A stretch of 64,000 nt of DNA from Ianthella basta (lineage: Eukaryota; Porifera; Demospongiae; Verongiida; Ianthellidae): positions 1,076,642 through 1,140,641 of the forward strand of contig OZ025869.1 of the NCBI GenBank assembly GCA_964019415.1, read 5' to 3'. Under the pieces are notes generated by a model that was not told the DNA's origin, made no database searches, and was given only the letters and a program-made list of their open reading frames with translations. Positions 1-48,761 of the stretch are shown here, piece by piece (positions within the stretch are counted from its first letter, which is position 1; each line of letters starts with the position of its first letter). Made by a program: the position numbers and the translations under genes.

Positions 1-1068
1 ACTTTGCTGTGATAACCCGAGCCAGTGTGTGGTGTCGATACAGGCCTTTGCTAGGTCACTGTTCTCTCCAGTCTCTTGTCAAAGAGCACACTACCCTGTG
101 CAACCCTTTTTCCTTCCAAAGCATCCACTTATGTGCCCTTCCACTACTCTCCACACTCATTACAGCATCAGACATGGTTGTGATGAATAGCCACAAAGTG
201 AATACATTCAGTCTACACAAAGTATATAACAATTGTCCTCCAACCTTTCAATGCCCTGCTGCTTAGGCTGACTGGAAAGTGCTTCACTAGTTAGAGGGTG
301 TAGGTTGGTCAGGCTTGTCTCTGTTCATTCACACCCGCCATTAAGATCACAAATTCCAGACGTTTAGGTAACTATAATCGACATGCGTACCTTCATTGGT
401 GATTTCCTTCAGGGTGATATCTTTGGCAGGCAGTGTCAGTGTCACTGTTACAGGCAACCGAATAGACTGATGTGTGCTTGTTTACATGAGATCGAGTCAT
501 GTACGTGTAACATTGCACAAGACCCTGCAAATATTGCAACATACACAATTGTCACATGATGGTATTGCATAAGAACTCTTGCACATTATGCAATCATGCA
601 TGCAAAAGGTGACATTTCACATGGCTACCACCATAGAGTGATGGTAATGCAATTACATTATATGTGTGGAACAGTGCTCCAAATATGGAAGTTAGTTGTC
701 TGAAGCCGCGGTCGTGTCATGTTTGCGTGCATGGGAGGGCAGTTGTGTGGCTGCCCTTCCCCAATGGGGAGTATTGACCTGATGAGATTGTATGCCCTAT
801 TTAGTGAATTCAGATGGTTATCTTGTTATTGCCCAGCGACCAGGGCAACTGCCACGGATGTGAGGTGATGAAGACTGTGTTTATGTATTGCTTGCGTGGG
901 GATGAAGCTTTTCAAGGGATGGCTGAAACATGGCAAGCTATCCCTCACTTTTGTGCCTCCTTATGCCTTATTGGCCCTCTTAAGTCCCCGCCCCCCACGT
1001 ACACCAACCCCCTCCTGCCATTCCCCGCCTATACCAATCCCTCCCCCTCTCCCTCCCCTCCTCTACAG
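1..1068. other. Upstream region or intron of the bHLH-PAS gene, no exon recognised
   Basis: No convincing coding exon is visible. Short open frames here have no recognisable domain. The last 100 bases are pyrimidine-rich and lead into the splice acceptor of the first recognised bHLH-PAS exon. The start codon of that gene is probably further upstream or in a short exon I cannot identify. Confidence 0.5.
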
Positions 1069-9417
<8,349 letters not shown>

Positions 9418-9859
9418 GCAGTAGATAACAATGCATATGTCCTCATTCCCACTTCGAAATGACACAATGAAGTTGGTTTTGAACTGTTAACTACCACCCC
9501 ACACTATTGTACTAACAATTGTACGTATGTATAGGAATGCGTTTATGTTGATACACACCTACCCTTTCCATATAAATTTTGTATTGTAACAGTTGGTTAT
9601 TGTTTTCTGCAGTGCTTGCAACACAACCCCTGTACTCTACTGCCAATGTGTTCACATACACATATTGTATCTCAAAGCATGTGGTACTTTTGTACACAAT
9701 TATTATTGTTATGTAATTATGTATGCAGAATTGACGTAAATGATTTGGTGCTCTGATGATTATCATAGCTGTATAGGGGTGGGAGGGTAACCATGGAAAC
9801 AGCACAAATATTATAATTATAATTGAACAAGTTGTTAACACCATTGTACAAGCTGCATA

Positions 9860-10179
9860 ATTAAAGAGTTATAATTCTTAATTTAGCAGATCTACATGAA
9901 ATGGCAACTGATCACATAATATTATATGTCTACTGCAATGTATTTCAACATTGGATAATGCATTATTCATCATGCAGTTGTGTCTGTGTGTGTGTGTGTG
10001 TGCGCGCATGTGTCTATAATTATTTGTGTGTGCATGTGTCTGTACACGTGTGCACGTGTGCATGTGTGTGTGTGCATGTGTCTATATACGTGTGCACGTG
10101 TGCATGCATGTGTGTGCGTGTGTGTATATATGTGTATGCTTGTGTGTGCATGCACGCATGTGTGTGTGTGTGTAATAAA
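9860..10179 (+). promoter_or_regulatory. Candidate polyadenylation signals of the bHLH-PAS gene
   Basis: ATTAAA lies at 9860-9865, about 440 bases after the stop codon, and AATAAA lies at 10174-10179. Between them 9980-10173 is a degenerate GT-rich tract. The 3' UTR from 9418 is AT-rich with no open coding signal. Confidence 0.45.
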
Positions 10180-10479
10180 ATACAGTTGTGAAGGCCATAT
10201 ACTGCAAGCTATATAGTGATTGTCATGTTTTTACTTTCACGTTTTTGATTTCTTTAGGACTGTTGCCGTTAGAGTTAGTGTTTACCTGTAGTTGATGGAC
10301 TCGGTTTTATTTTCCATCTGTAAATACGTATTGTAATTATTACTCATAAATATTTGTATGTATACGAGTCATGTTATAAAGCCTAGTGAAATTTTCATCC
10401 ATAATTATAATTTTCTGATCATGATCAAGTGCATACCTGTATTGTAATAAGATTAATGATCAACACAGTGTCATTTATA

Positions 10480-10736
10480 CAGTGCTTTCGAGGTTCCTTG
10501 TCCCGATCGCGATTTGAAGTCTGCACTCGATCACGTGGCACGTGATAAATAAGCGTCACAATTCGTCATTTCGTATTCGTAATTCGAATTGCGTGAGCAC
10601 TCTTTGTACACTGAGAGTGCTTACGCAATTCGAGTTCAAATACGAAATGACGAATCGTGACGCTCATTTATCACGTGCCACGTGATCGAGTGCAGACTTC
10701 AAATCGCGATCGGGACAAGGAACCTCGAAAGCACTG
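10480..10736. mobile_element. 257-bp near-perfect palindromic MITE with TA target duplication
   Basis: The left arm starting CAGTGCTTTCGAGGTTCC is complementary to the right arm ending GGAACCTCGAAAGCACTG, and pairing extends almost to the centre near 10605. TA occurs on both sides (10478-10479, 10737-10738). Each arm holds CACGTGGCACGTG-like sequence and CGATCGCGAT. No coding capacity. The arm shares GCACTCGATCACGTG with the MITE at 1843-2030. From 10740 to 11454 I see only AT-rich DNA and, from about 11190, a segment paralogous to 54460-54850. Confidence 0.9.
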
Positions 10737-11469
10737 TATTAATTATTTAAAATGGCTGACTGTCAAGATTATGCATATGCATCCAGCTTGATATTATAAT
10801 TTTTGTACATTGACGTGATTGCAAGAGTAGTAGCTAAGAATTAATTAATTATAATAGGCCATGCATGCTCTCATCAAGGACCGGAGCTGGCCGGTTGCAG
10901 GATCAGGGCTGAAACTCTGGACTGAGCCATGCTCTCTGCAGTTTTTATTGATTCAAGGAGTGGCAGTCCAGTGGGGCGACGTTAACACGGCAGCGGTACC
11001 TTTCCCCCATCATGATCAGACAATATATACGTTTTTATTTGATTATTTGCAATCATTTAGTAGTGTAGTGGTGCCAAAAATAAAATTTATCATGATCATA
11101 TATAATGTGACTAAGTGCATTAATTTTGTAAATAATAATAAATGCAAACTATTGCTAAACATGAAACCATATTAATTTTATATTGTACAAATTAGAAGTG
11201 ATTGTGATTGTTACAATCATTATGTATACATGTGAGGGTATATTGTGTGTGCAGTGATATGGGACATTGCTACAAATAAAACTGTCAATTGACACTGTCC
11301 TCTTCAGTCTGTGTAGGAGCAAGACACACTGCTCAAAGGAGGTCTGGAGGAGGAGGAGTGCACACTGACTGGTCTACTGACTGGTCCAGAGGGCTCACAG
11401 CTATAGGGACACACTGCCAACACATGACATGTGGACACACTAGAAGTGCATGTCCCTCCTCCTCACAGG

Positions 11470-11754
11470 TTTATGAGGCGTTGATGAGCATTCACGTAGC
11501 TAAAAAGGAAAGTTCAAGTAAAACGTTTCGACCACGAGGGTCTTCATCAGTTACAAAACTGAAGTGTACAGGTATAGGGATTGGCTTTATACAGCAGTAT
11601 GTGTTCAAAAAGGCGGGAAAGTCAGGTGACAGGTGACAGGTCATGAGTGAATAATAGAAATAATAATAATAATAATAATAATAATTAATCATAAGAATAA
11701 AATGATAGTAATATAGTAGTATTGATGATAAGTCATAGAGTTGATATAATGAGA
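11470..11754. repeat. Left arm of the Penelope-like element (inverted)
   Basis: The outer part 11470-11686 is the reverse complement of 14119-14333, and the inner AT-rich part 11682-11754 is the reverse complement of 13692-13771. In the right arm the two parts are separated by the inserted retroelement fragment. Confidence 0.9.
11518..11554 (-). ncRNA. Putative hammerhead ribozyme core (antisense, left arm)
   Basis: This is the reverse complement of the right-arm core and carries the same conserved bases. Because the arms are inverted, it would be transcribed only from the strand opposite to the RT. Confidence 0.55.
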
Positions 11755-13662
11755 GCGAAACCACCCAAGCCCAACCTCTCCTTCCAGCAGCGCAAAGCCC
11801 TCCACAGTCTGAAGAATGACACCAACATCGTCATAGTTCCTGCTGACAAAGGCAAGGCCACAGTGATATTAGACAGATCAGATTACACTCACAAAATGAT
11901 GAAGATATTGAAGGATGACAAGTACACGGTCAAGAAGCGTGACCCCACGGTGAAGAAAGAGAAAGAGATAGCCAACGCTTTGAAGCGCCTCTGCAATGAA
12001 GGTCACCTGGATGTGAGACTCTGCGACCTCCTGACTCCACGCTACTCCTCTGCCCCACAAATGTATGGCCTCCCCAAGGTCCATAAAGAGGACATTCCCA
12101 TGAGACCAATTGTATCGGCTATCGGCTCCCCCTCATACAGCCTTGCCAAGGAGTTGGCTCGAATTCTCACCCCGATGGCTGGCAACACCCCACACACGGT
12201 GAAGAACTCCTCGACTTTTGTGGACATTATCAGAGACTTGGAGCTGGAACCAGAGGACCGACTTGTCAGTTTCGATGTCACTAATCTCTTCCCACAGGTA
12301 CCCATTGATGAAGCCCTCCGGGTGATTGAAGAGCGACTGAAGGCAGACAGCTCCCTGAGTGAACGGACCACCATTCCCATACCCCAACTGATGGAACTCA
12401 CTGAACTTTGTCTACGAACAACCTACTTCCAGTTTCAGGACACCTTCTTTGAGCAGTCAGACGGAGCAGCAATGGGGTCCCCCCTCTCACCAATTGTAGC
12501 CAACCTCTACATGGAGCATCTAGAAGAGATTGCCCTACAGACCGCTCCTTCACCCCCCAGACTCTGGCTTAGATATGTCGACGACACCTTTGTCATCTGG
12601 ACGCATGGGCAGAATGAATTGGAACGCTTCCATGAACATCTTAACAGTCAACACCCAAACATCCAGTTCACTGTTGAGTTAGAAGAAGAAGGCAGACTAG
12701 CATTCCTGGATGTACAAGTGTCCAGACACGACACCCGACTGAGCACAGCTGTCTACCGTAAACCCACCCACACCGATCGCTACATCCCGTTTCACTCCCA
12801 TCATCACCCGAGAACAGTCACGGGAGTGCTGAGAGGCATGCGGGATAGAGCCCACCGAATATGTGATTCCACATCCAAACAACAAGAACTACAACACCTG
12901 CAGGACGTTTTCCAAGCCAACAGCTTCCCCAAATCCTTGGTAAAGAAAACACTATCCCAACACGGTCCCCTTCCTACCACTGAAGTAACCAATGATGACT
13001 CCCCCCCGAATGATGATGCGGAGAAGCTGTCCACTGCTACCCACAATGGACCTCTCCCCACTGACAGTCATACACAAGAAGCCTCCTCTACTGACACAGA
13101 CAATGTAGACCCCCCTGAGGATGATGCACCAAAGAGCCCCTCCACCAACCCCTCCGATGAAGACCCCCCCCCTATGGAAGACGATGCACCGAAGATCATA
13201 TGTCTACCATATGTTAAGGGCATCAGTGAAAAGATAGAAAGGATATGCACCCCCCTTGGTGTGAAAGCCGCCTTCAGACCAGTGAGAACCATCCGAAAGA
13301 CCCTAATGAGAGTGAAGACCCCCATTCCAGAAGCAAAGAAGAAGAGTGTGGTGTATGAGATTCCATGTAAAGAATGTGATGGTGTCTACATAGGTGAAAC
13401 AAAGAGGACCTTGAAAATCAGACTTGGGGAGCACAAGTCTGCAGTGAAGAGAGGGGACCCCAAGAATGGTATCGCGGTCCACGCTCATGAGACCAAACAT
13501 GCTATCAATTGGGATGAAGCCAAGGTCAGAAGATGCGTCAATGGGTTTTGGCAAAGGAAGACAACAGAGGCCATCCATATCCAACGCAACAAGAAGACCA
13601 TGAACTTGGACCGTGGTCTATGCCTGCCATCAATGTGGAACCCCATATTGAACCCACCATGA
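11722..13662 (+). CDS. Penelope-like reverse transcriptase with GIY-YIG endonuclease
   Basis: An uninterrupted 646-codon ORF. The N-terminal part has the ADKGKA motif (about residues 41-46) typical of Penelope-like RT. The catalytic core includes GSPLSPIVANLYME (about 251-264) and YVDD (about 285-288), with a following FLDVQV segment. A Pro/Asp-rich acidic linker occupies about residues 410-490. The C-terminus has a GIY-YIG-type nuclease: VVYEIPCKECDGVYIGET near 543-560, then an Arg in KIRLGEH and a downstream NGIAVHAHETKH. It makes cDNA by target-primed reverse transcription, the nuclease nicking the target. The frame opens inside the inner inverted arm, so the true start may be a later methionine. 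No stop or frameshift is seen, so the copy could be recent. Confidence 0.93.
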   Translation: MMISHRVDIMRAKPPKPNLSFQQRKALHSLKNDTNIVIVPADKGKATVILDRSDYTHKMMKILKDDKYTVKKRDPTVKKEKEIANALKRLCNEGHLDVRLCDLLTPRYSSAPQMYGLPKVHKEDIPMRPIVSAIGSPSYSLAKELARILTPMAGNTPHTVKNSSTFVDIIRDLELEPEDRLVSFDVTNLFPQVPIDEALRVIEERLKADSSLSERTTIPIPQLMELTELCLRTTYFQFQDTFFEQSDGAAMGSPLSPIVANLYMEHLEEIALQTAPSPPRLWLRYVDDTFVIWTHGQNELERFHEHLNSQHPNIQFTVELEEEGRLAFLDVQVSRHDTRLSTAVYRKPTHTDRYIPFHSHHHPRTVTGVLRGMRDRAHRICDSTSKQQELQHLQDVFQANSFPKSLVKKTLSQHGPLPTTEVTNDDSPPNDDAEKLSTATHNGPLPTDSHTQEASSTDTDNVDPPEDDAPKSPSTNPSDEDPPPMEDDAPKIICLPYVKGISEKIERICTPLGVKAAFRPVRTIRKTLMRVKTPIPEAKKKSVVYEIPCKECDGVYIGETKRTLKIRLGEHKSAVKRGDPKNGIAVHAHETKHAINWDEAKVRRCVNGFWQRKTTEAIHIQRNKKTMNLDRGLCLPSMWNPILNPP

Positions 13663-13772
13663 CCATTACAAAAACAGACAGGTCAACATATTCTCATTAT
13701 ATCAACTCTATGACTTATCATCAATACTACTATATTACTATCATTTTATTCTTATGATTAATTATTATTATT

Positions 13773-14027
13773 AAGAGGGCTAAATATGCGGAGCTGGCCA
13801 CCACCCACCATTTCGTCCCACTGGCGGTGGAAACCTCCGGTGTTTTCGGTTCGGAGGCGCAGATGTTCTTTCGTGAGCTTGGCCGGCGCATCAAAGATGA
13901 GTCAGGTGAGCCCCAGGCCCACCAATACCTGCTGCAGAGAATTTCAGTGGCAGTACAGCGGGGGAATGCGGCGGCAGTGCTCGGCACTTCCTCCCCAGAC
14001 AATTTTGATTTAATCTATTTTCAATGA
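13773..14027 (+). pseudogene. C-terminal fragment of another retroelement ORF
   Basis: An open 84-codon stretch from RAKYAEL to a TGA stop contains THHFVPLAVET, FFRELGRRI and SVAVQRGNAAAVLGT. I recall this as a C-terminal segment of reverse-transcriptase proteins common in sponge and coral genomes, probably non-LTR; the family is not certain. It lies between the inner and outer right arms of the Penelope-like element, as if transduced or captured. Confidence 0.6.
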
Positions 14028-14118
14028 CACTCATTATTGCATGTAGGTGCACCCTAGTGCACCAGTTATTAATTGCTAGCCTGTATGATTATTGTTAGAA
14101 TTTTAGTTTGTTTCAAAA

Positions 14119-14333
14119 TTATTATTATTATTATTATTATTTCTATTATTCACTCATGACCTGTCACCTGTCACCTGACTTTCCCGCCTTTTTGAACACA
14201 TACTGCTGTATAAAGCCAATCCCTATACCTGTACACTTCAGTTTTGTAACTGATGAAGACCCTCGTGGTCGAAACGTTTTACTTGAACTTTCCTTTTTAG
14301 CTACGTGAATGCTCATCAACGCCTCATAAACCT
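14119..14333. repeat. Right outer arm of the Penelope-like element
   Basis: Reverse complement of 11470-11686. It includes an ATT trinucleotide run, a CACCTGTCACCTGACTTTCC segment and the hammerhead-like core at 14246-14282. Confidence 0.9.
14246..14282 (+). ncRNA. Putative hammerhead ribozyme core (sense, right arm)
   Basis: The sequence shows GTAA-CTGATGA, a GACC..GGTC hairpin, GAAA, and TTAC, which matches the hammerhead order stem I, CUGANGA, stem II, GAAA, very short stem III, stem I. Hammerheads with a minimal stem III, active as dimers, are known in Penelope-like elements. An extra A before the stem II GACC and the near-absent stem III make the fold imperfect as drawn. Cleavage activity is inferred. 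Confidence 0.62.
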
Positions 14334-14390
14334 GCTAGACAACGTAGCATGAGCCTCTACCACATTACCTCCTCCTCACCTCACTACATG

Positions 14391-30290
<15,900 letters not shown>

Positions 30291-30405
30291 CCTAGTTTCA
30301 CTCCCTTCCGTGACGCCATGTTTAGAACACGTGCACTAGTTGAGGTAGTATCTGTTCCGTGGGTCGCTTTAGAGAGGTCACGTTAAGAGTGGACTTTGGA
30401 GGAGG
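30291..30405. promoter_or_regulatory. Short bidirectional promoter between NLR-A and the divergent gene
   Basis: About 115 bp separate the inferred 5' end of NLR-A from the first ATG of the plus-strand gene. The block contains TTCCGTGACGCCATG and ACACGTGCACTAGTTGAGG and is almost identical at 48651-48761. No TATA box is obvious. Confidence 0.5.
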
Positions 30406-33042
30406 ATGAGTGCGTGTCAGTTTGAGGAGACACCGTCCGTCACAACAGAGAATAGTACGGGACTGCGTCACATCTCAACTAGTGACCAACTGATGAGGTG
30501 AGGGCACTGGGGGCGCTGGGCAGAGGGGAACTGTGTGGTAGTGTTGGAGTCTTGTTTGAGCTGACTCCTTTGTCAGTGGGCGTTGGCTGACTTAGTTCAG
30601 TGAAGGTGCAGACTGCTGAGACGCAGTTCTGTTCACACCACATCCTCATCTCCCTCCCTCCTTCCTCCCTGTCCTGTCCCATCCTCGTAGCTACTGCTGT
30701 CCTCTCGACAGTTGTTGAGTCCACAACTGAGCCACTGACTGAGGAGGACTGTGTGTGGTGGTGTGTGTGTGCAGTGAGAGTCCTTCAAACAACCTAGTAT
30801 CTGTTAGCACCACCCACTGTCCTTGTCAGTGGTTAGTTAGACTTGAATAGGTTAGGTCATTGGTTGCTCCAATGATGTCTGTGTGGTGGTGGTGGTGGGG
30901 ATTTCTACCTAATTCCTCCCCTACTGCGCAAACTTAATCCATCCCATGCATTCACACTCCATCCCTTTTGCTCCCCGGGGTGTTGTTATTGCATCCCCAC
31001 TGCTCTGTGTGACTTGATGGTGTGTTGTTTGTACCAACACCCTCCCCTTGTGCAGTGAACATGAACACAGACTGTCCCATGTGATGTCATGCTAATGACC
31101 ACATGACCTTACCCATCACTTGCTGTCAGTGTAGACAGCCCTTCTCATTTCACACATGTACAGCCTCTCCCTCTCCTTCCCTCCTTGCAGTGCTGTAATG
31201 ACAATACAGACCTCCTTAAAGACTCGTTCACAGTCAAGAGCTCATCCATGACACGTGAACCTCCACCTCTGAAAACACTCAGAGGATGCCACCTCGGTGA
31301 GAATACTGGGAAACCTCTCTACTGTTGTAATGGTGCATACAACTCTGTTGATATTTCATGTTCATTTTTGCCCATCCCCATTGTCAATCCTTCATGTCCT
31401 CTCATCCCCTACTGCCCCTCCCATCCCCTACTGCCCCTCCCACTTACTACTACCCCTCCCATCCCCCACTGTCCCTCCCATCCCTTACTGCCTCTCCCAT
31501 CCCTCACTGCCCCTCCCATCTCCTACTGCCCCTCCCATTCCCTACTGCCCCTCACACTTACTACTGCCCCTCCCATCCCCCACTGCCCCTCCCATCCCCT
31601 ACTGCCCCTCCCATCCCCACTGCCCCTCTCACTCACTACTACCCCTCCCACCCCCACTGTCCCTCCCATCCCTTACTGCCTCTCCCATCTCCTACTGCCC
31701 CTCCTGTTCCCCACTGCCCCTCACACTTACTACTGCCCCTCCCGTTCCCCACTGCCCCTCCCATCCCTTACTGCCTCTCCCGTTCTCCACTGCCCCTCCC
31801 ATCCCCCACTGCCCCTCCCATCCCCCACTGCCCCTCCCATCCCCGACTGCCCCTCCCATCCCTTACTGCCCCTCCCTTCCCCACTGTCCCTCCCGTTCCC
31901 CACTGCCCTCCCATCCCCCACTGCCCCTCCCATCCCTTACTGCCTCTCCCGTTCCCCACTGCCCCTCCCATCCCCCACTGCCCCTCCTATCCCCCACTGC
32001 CCCTCCCATCCCCCACTGCCCCTCCCATCCCTTACTGCCCCTCCCATCCCTTACTGCCCCTCCCATCCTCACTGCCCCTCCCGTTCCCCACTGCCCCTTC
32101 CATTCCCCACTGCCCCTCCCGTCCCCACTGCCCCTCCCGTCCCCACTGCCCCTCCCATCCCCCACTGCCCCTCCCATCTCCCACTGCCCCTCCCATCCCC
32201 CACTGCCCCTCCCATCCCCCACTGCCCCTCCCATCCCCCACTGCCCCTCCTATCCCCCACTGCCCCTCCCATCCCCCACCGCCCCTCCCATCCCTTACTG
32301 CCCCTCCCATCCTCACTGCCCCTCCCGTTCCCCACTGCCCCTCCCATCCCCCACTGCCCCTCCCGTCCCCACTGCCCCTCCCATCCCCCACTGCCCCTCC
32401 CATCTCCCACTGCCCCTCCCATCCCCCACTGCCCCTCCCATCTCCCACTGCCCCTCCCATCCCCCACTGCCCCTCCCGTCCCCCACTGCCCCTCCCATCC
32501 TCTACTGCCCCTCCCACTTACTACTACCCCTCCCATCCCTCACTGCCCCTCCCATTCTCCACTGCCCCTTCCATCTCCTACTGCCCCTCCCATCCCCCAC
32601 TGCCCCTCCCATCCCCTACTGCCCTTCCATCCCCCACTGCCCCTCCCATCCCCTACTGCCCTTCCATCCCCCACTGCCCCTCCCATCTCCTACTGCCCCT
32701 CCCATCCCCTACTGCCCCTCCCATCCCCTACTGCCCTTCCATCCCCCACTGCCCCTCCCATCCCCTACTGCCCCTCCCATCCCCTACTGCCCCTCCCATC
32801 CCCTACTGCCCCTCCCATCCCCCGCTGCCCCTCTCTTGTCTTGTGTGTGTTTGTGTCTGTGTCTATGTTCACTGATTCTCCTGTGATGCGTGTGTGTGTG
32901 CGCATCATGTGCACATGCGTGTGCGTATGTGATTGCCTGTGTGTGTGTTTGTGTGCGTGTGCGTGTGTGTGTGTGTGCGTGTGCATGTGTGTGCGTGTGC
33001 GTATGTGTGTGCGTGTGCTGTGTGTGTGTGTGTGTGCGTATG

Positions 33043-33080
<38 letters not shown>

Positions 33081-33380
33081 CGTGTGTGTGTTTGTGTGTG
33101 TGTGTCTATGTCCACCATGTTTACTGATTCCCCTCTTCCCTTTCTCCTGACTCAGTTCTCCCTATACCAAGATGGCCTCCCTTCCCTCCCACTCACTCAC
33201 TGACCCGTTTGGTGTGTGGTATCACCCACACATTGTGAGACAGAACCAAGGTGTGTGTGTGTGTGCGTGTGTGCATGTGTGTGTGTGTGTGTGTCCGTGT
33301 GCGTGTGTGTGTGCGTATGTGTGCGTGTGCGTGCGTGTGTGTGTTTGTGTGTGTGTGTGTGCATGTCCGTGCGTGCGTGT

Positions 33381-33438
<58 letters not shown>

Positions 33439-33596
33439 ATGCATGCCCATGTGTTATCTCCTGTATGTGATAAGTTGATTACAGTATTGGTTTCTTCTTC
33501 AGAGCTGCTGAGTTCCTCCACAAGGAGGGACCCATCCACTCCACTAGTGATGGTCAACACACGAAGTCTATTGAACATATGTTAATTTTTTACAAT
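30406..33596 (+). CDS. Divergent gene copy 1 with a Ly6/uPAR-like exon (incomplete)
   Basis: A candidate first exon 30406-30497 is open from ATG ([20 protein letters not shown]) to a GTGAGG donor in phase 2. A clear exon 31191-31296 follows a TTGCAG acceptor and encodes [18 protein letters not shown], resembling the CCN..D end of an LU (three-finger) domain, with a GTGAGA donor in phase 1. Exons linking the two are not resolved. Later pieces are a degenerate tail-type exon near 33154-33250 (ending [11 protein letters not shown] before a GT array) and a possible last exon 33507-33583 (phase 1, [20 protein letters not shown], stop) with AATAAA near 33671. This copy has no hydrophobic GPI tail of its own. 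It could be an orphan 5' duplicate of the gene ending at 53832. Confidence 0.45.
31375..32835 (+). repeat. 19-bp minisatellite, about 75 copies
   Basis: The unit CCCCTCCCATCCCCTACTG and close variants repeat for about 1.46 kb in the intron after the CCN exon. Because 19 is not a multiple of three and the unit lacks stops, all three forward frames stay open; the resulting long Pro/Ser/His-rich ORFs are not genes. The complementary strand is G-rich. Confidence 0.95.
32885..33115 (+). repeat. Degenerate GT-rich tract
   Basis: GT repeats interrupted by GC and GTTT, ending before CTATGTCCACCATGTTTACTG. A shorter pure GT tract sits at the same place in copy 2 (50441-50522). Confidence 0.9.
33251..33437 (+). 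repeat. (GT)n tract starting at a tail-type exon donor
   Basis: CAGAACCAAG is followed directly by GTGTGTGT, the same exon-end plus microsatellite junction as in the NLR tails, but on the plus strand. Confidence 0.9.
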
Positions 33597-34201
33597 ACCC
33601 AGCTAATACATCTCATTTCAAGTATTAATATTATATTGACCGCTTGATAGATTTATAATCACTCGTTGCAATAAATATGAAACATGTTTTTTAATTATTG
33701 TAAATGTATTGATCAGTGATGTGTGATCAATGTAAGTTAATGAAAAGAAAATTGAAGGCATCACTTTTAATTGCTGTAATGATCTTGCATTGTACCATAT
33801 TCCAGCATGCTCACACTCTGCAACAAAACACGCATGCAAAACACGTACATGACAAACGGTATAATAGATATCAAAGAGTATATGAGTTCAGAATTTGAAC
33901 ACGTGTACAAGAACATGTACATGTGCAATTGGAACTTATCTCTCTCACACAACATGCAATGAAATAACAATGTCATGCATAATGAAGTGAATTACATGAA
34001 ACTTAAAATAATTACATAAAATACAAATGTCAATAACATACAGTTGGTTAGTTAAACACAAATTTAAAACAATACAAAAAGGGCATTCTGTATACTAAAG
34101 TCACAGTCACTGATGGTGATCGAGTGGCCGCATGGTGTACAGAGCTAAACAGCTGAAGGACATGTCTAGTGAATAGTTGTCTGGAGGAGCTTAGCACCTA
34201 G
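33597..34201. other. AT-rich intergenic stretch between convergent genes
   Basis: No coding signal. AATAAA near 33671 on the plus strand could end the divergent gene copy 1. TTTAAT at about 33692 and 33767 gives ATTAAA on the minus strand, possible 3' signals for NLR-B. Confidence 0.5.
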
Positions 34202-48650
<14,449 letters not shown>

Positions 48651-48761
48651 GTTACACTCCCTTCCGTGACGCCATGTTTAGAACACGTGCACTAGTTGAG
48701 GTAGTATCTGTTCCGTGGGTCGCTTTAGAGAGGTCACGTTAAGAGTGGACTTTGGAGGAGG
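48651..48761. promoter_or_regulatory. Bidirectional promoter between NLR-B and divergent gene copy 2
   Basis: Nearly identical to 30291-30405, including TTCCGTGACGCCATG and ACACGTGCACTAG. High conservation in a non-coding block suggests either a recent duplication or a shared control function. Confidence 0.5.

Larger units (their letters stand above)
11467..14367 (+). mobile_element. Penelope-like retroelement with inverted arms
   Basis: The element carries an RT and GIY-YIG ORF between inverted arms (outer 11470-11686 against 14119-14333, inner 11682-11754 against 13692-13771). It is flanked by a 12-bp direct repeat CCTCCTCCTCAC at 11455-11466 and 14368-14379, the likely target duplication. 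The paralogous region at 54680-54960 has the same flanks with no element and acts as an empty site. A 250-bp fragment of another retroelement lies between the inner and outer right arms. The right arm has about 34 extra bases beyond the outer repeat. Confidence 0.88.

Noticed and set aside
10480..10736. Long palindrome as an origin or regulatory inverted repeat
   Set aside because: TA duplication, CAGTG ends and a related second copy point to a MITE.
31185..33203. Open frames of 500-670 codons rich in Pro/Ser/His
   Set aside because: They are produced by a 19-bp stop-free minisatellite; all three frames are open and there is no splice or start support.
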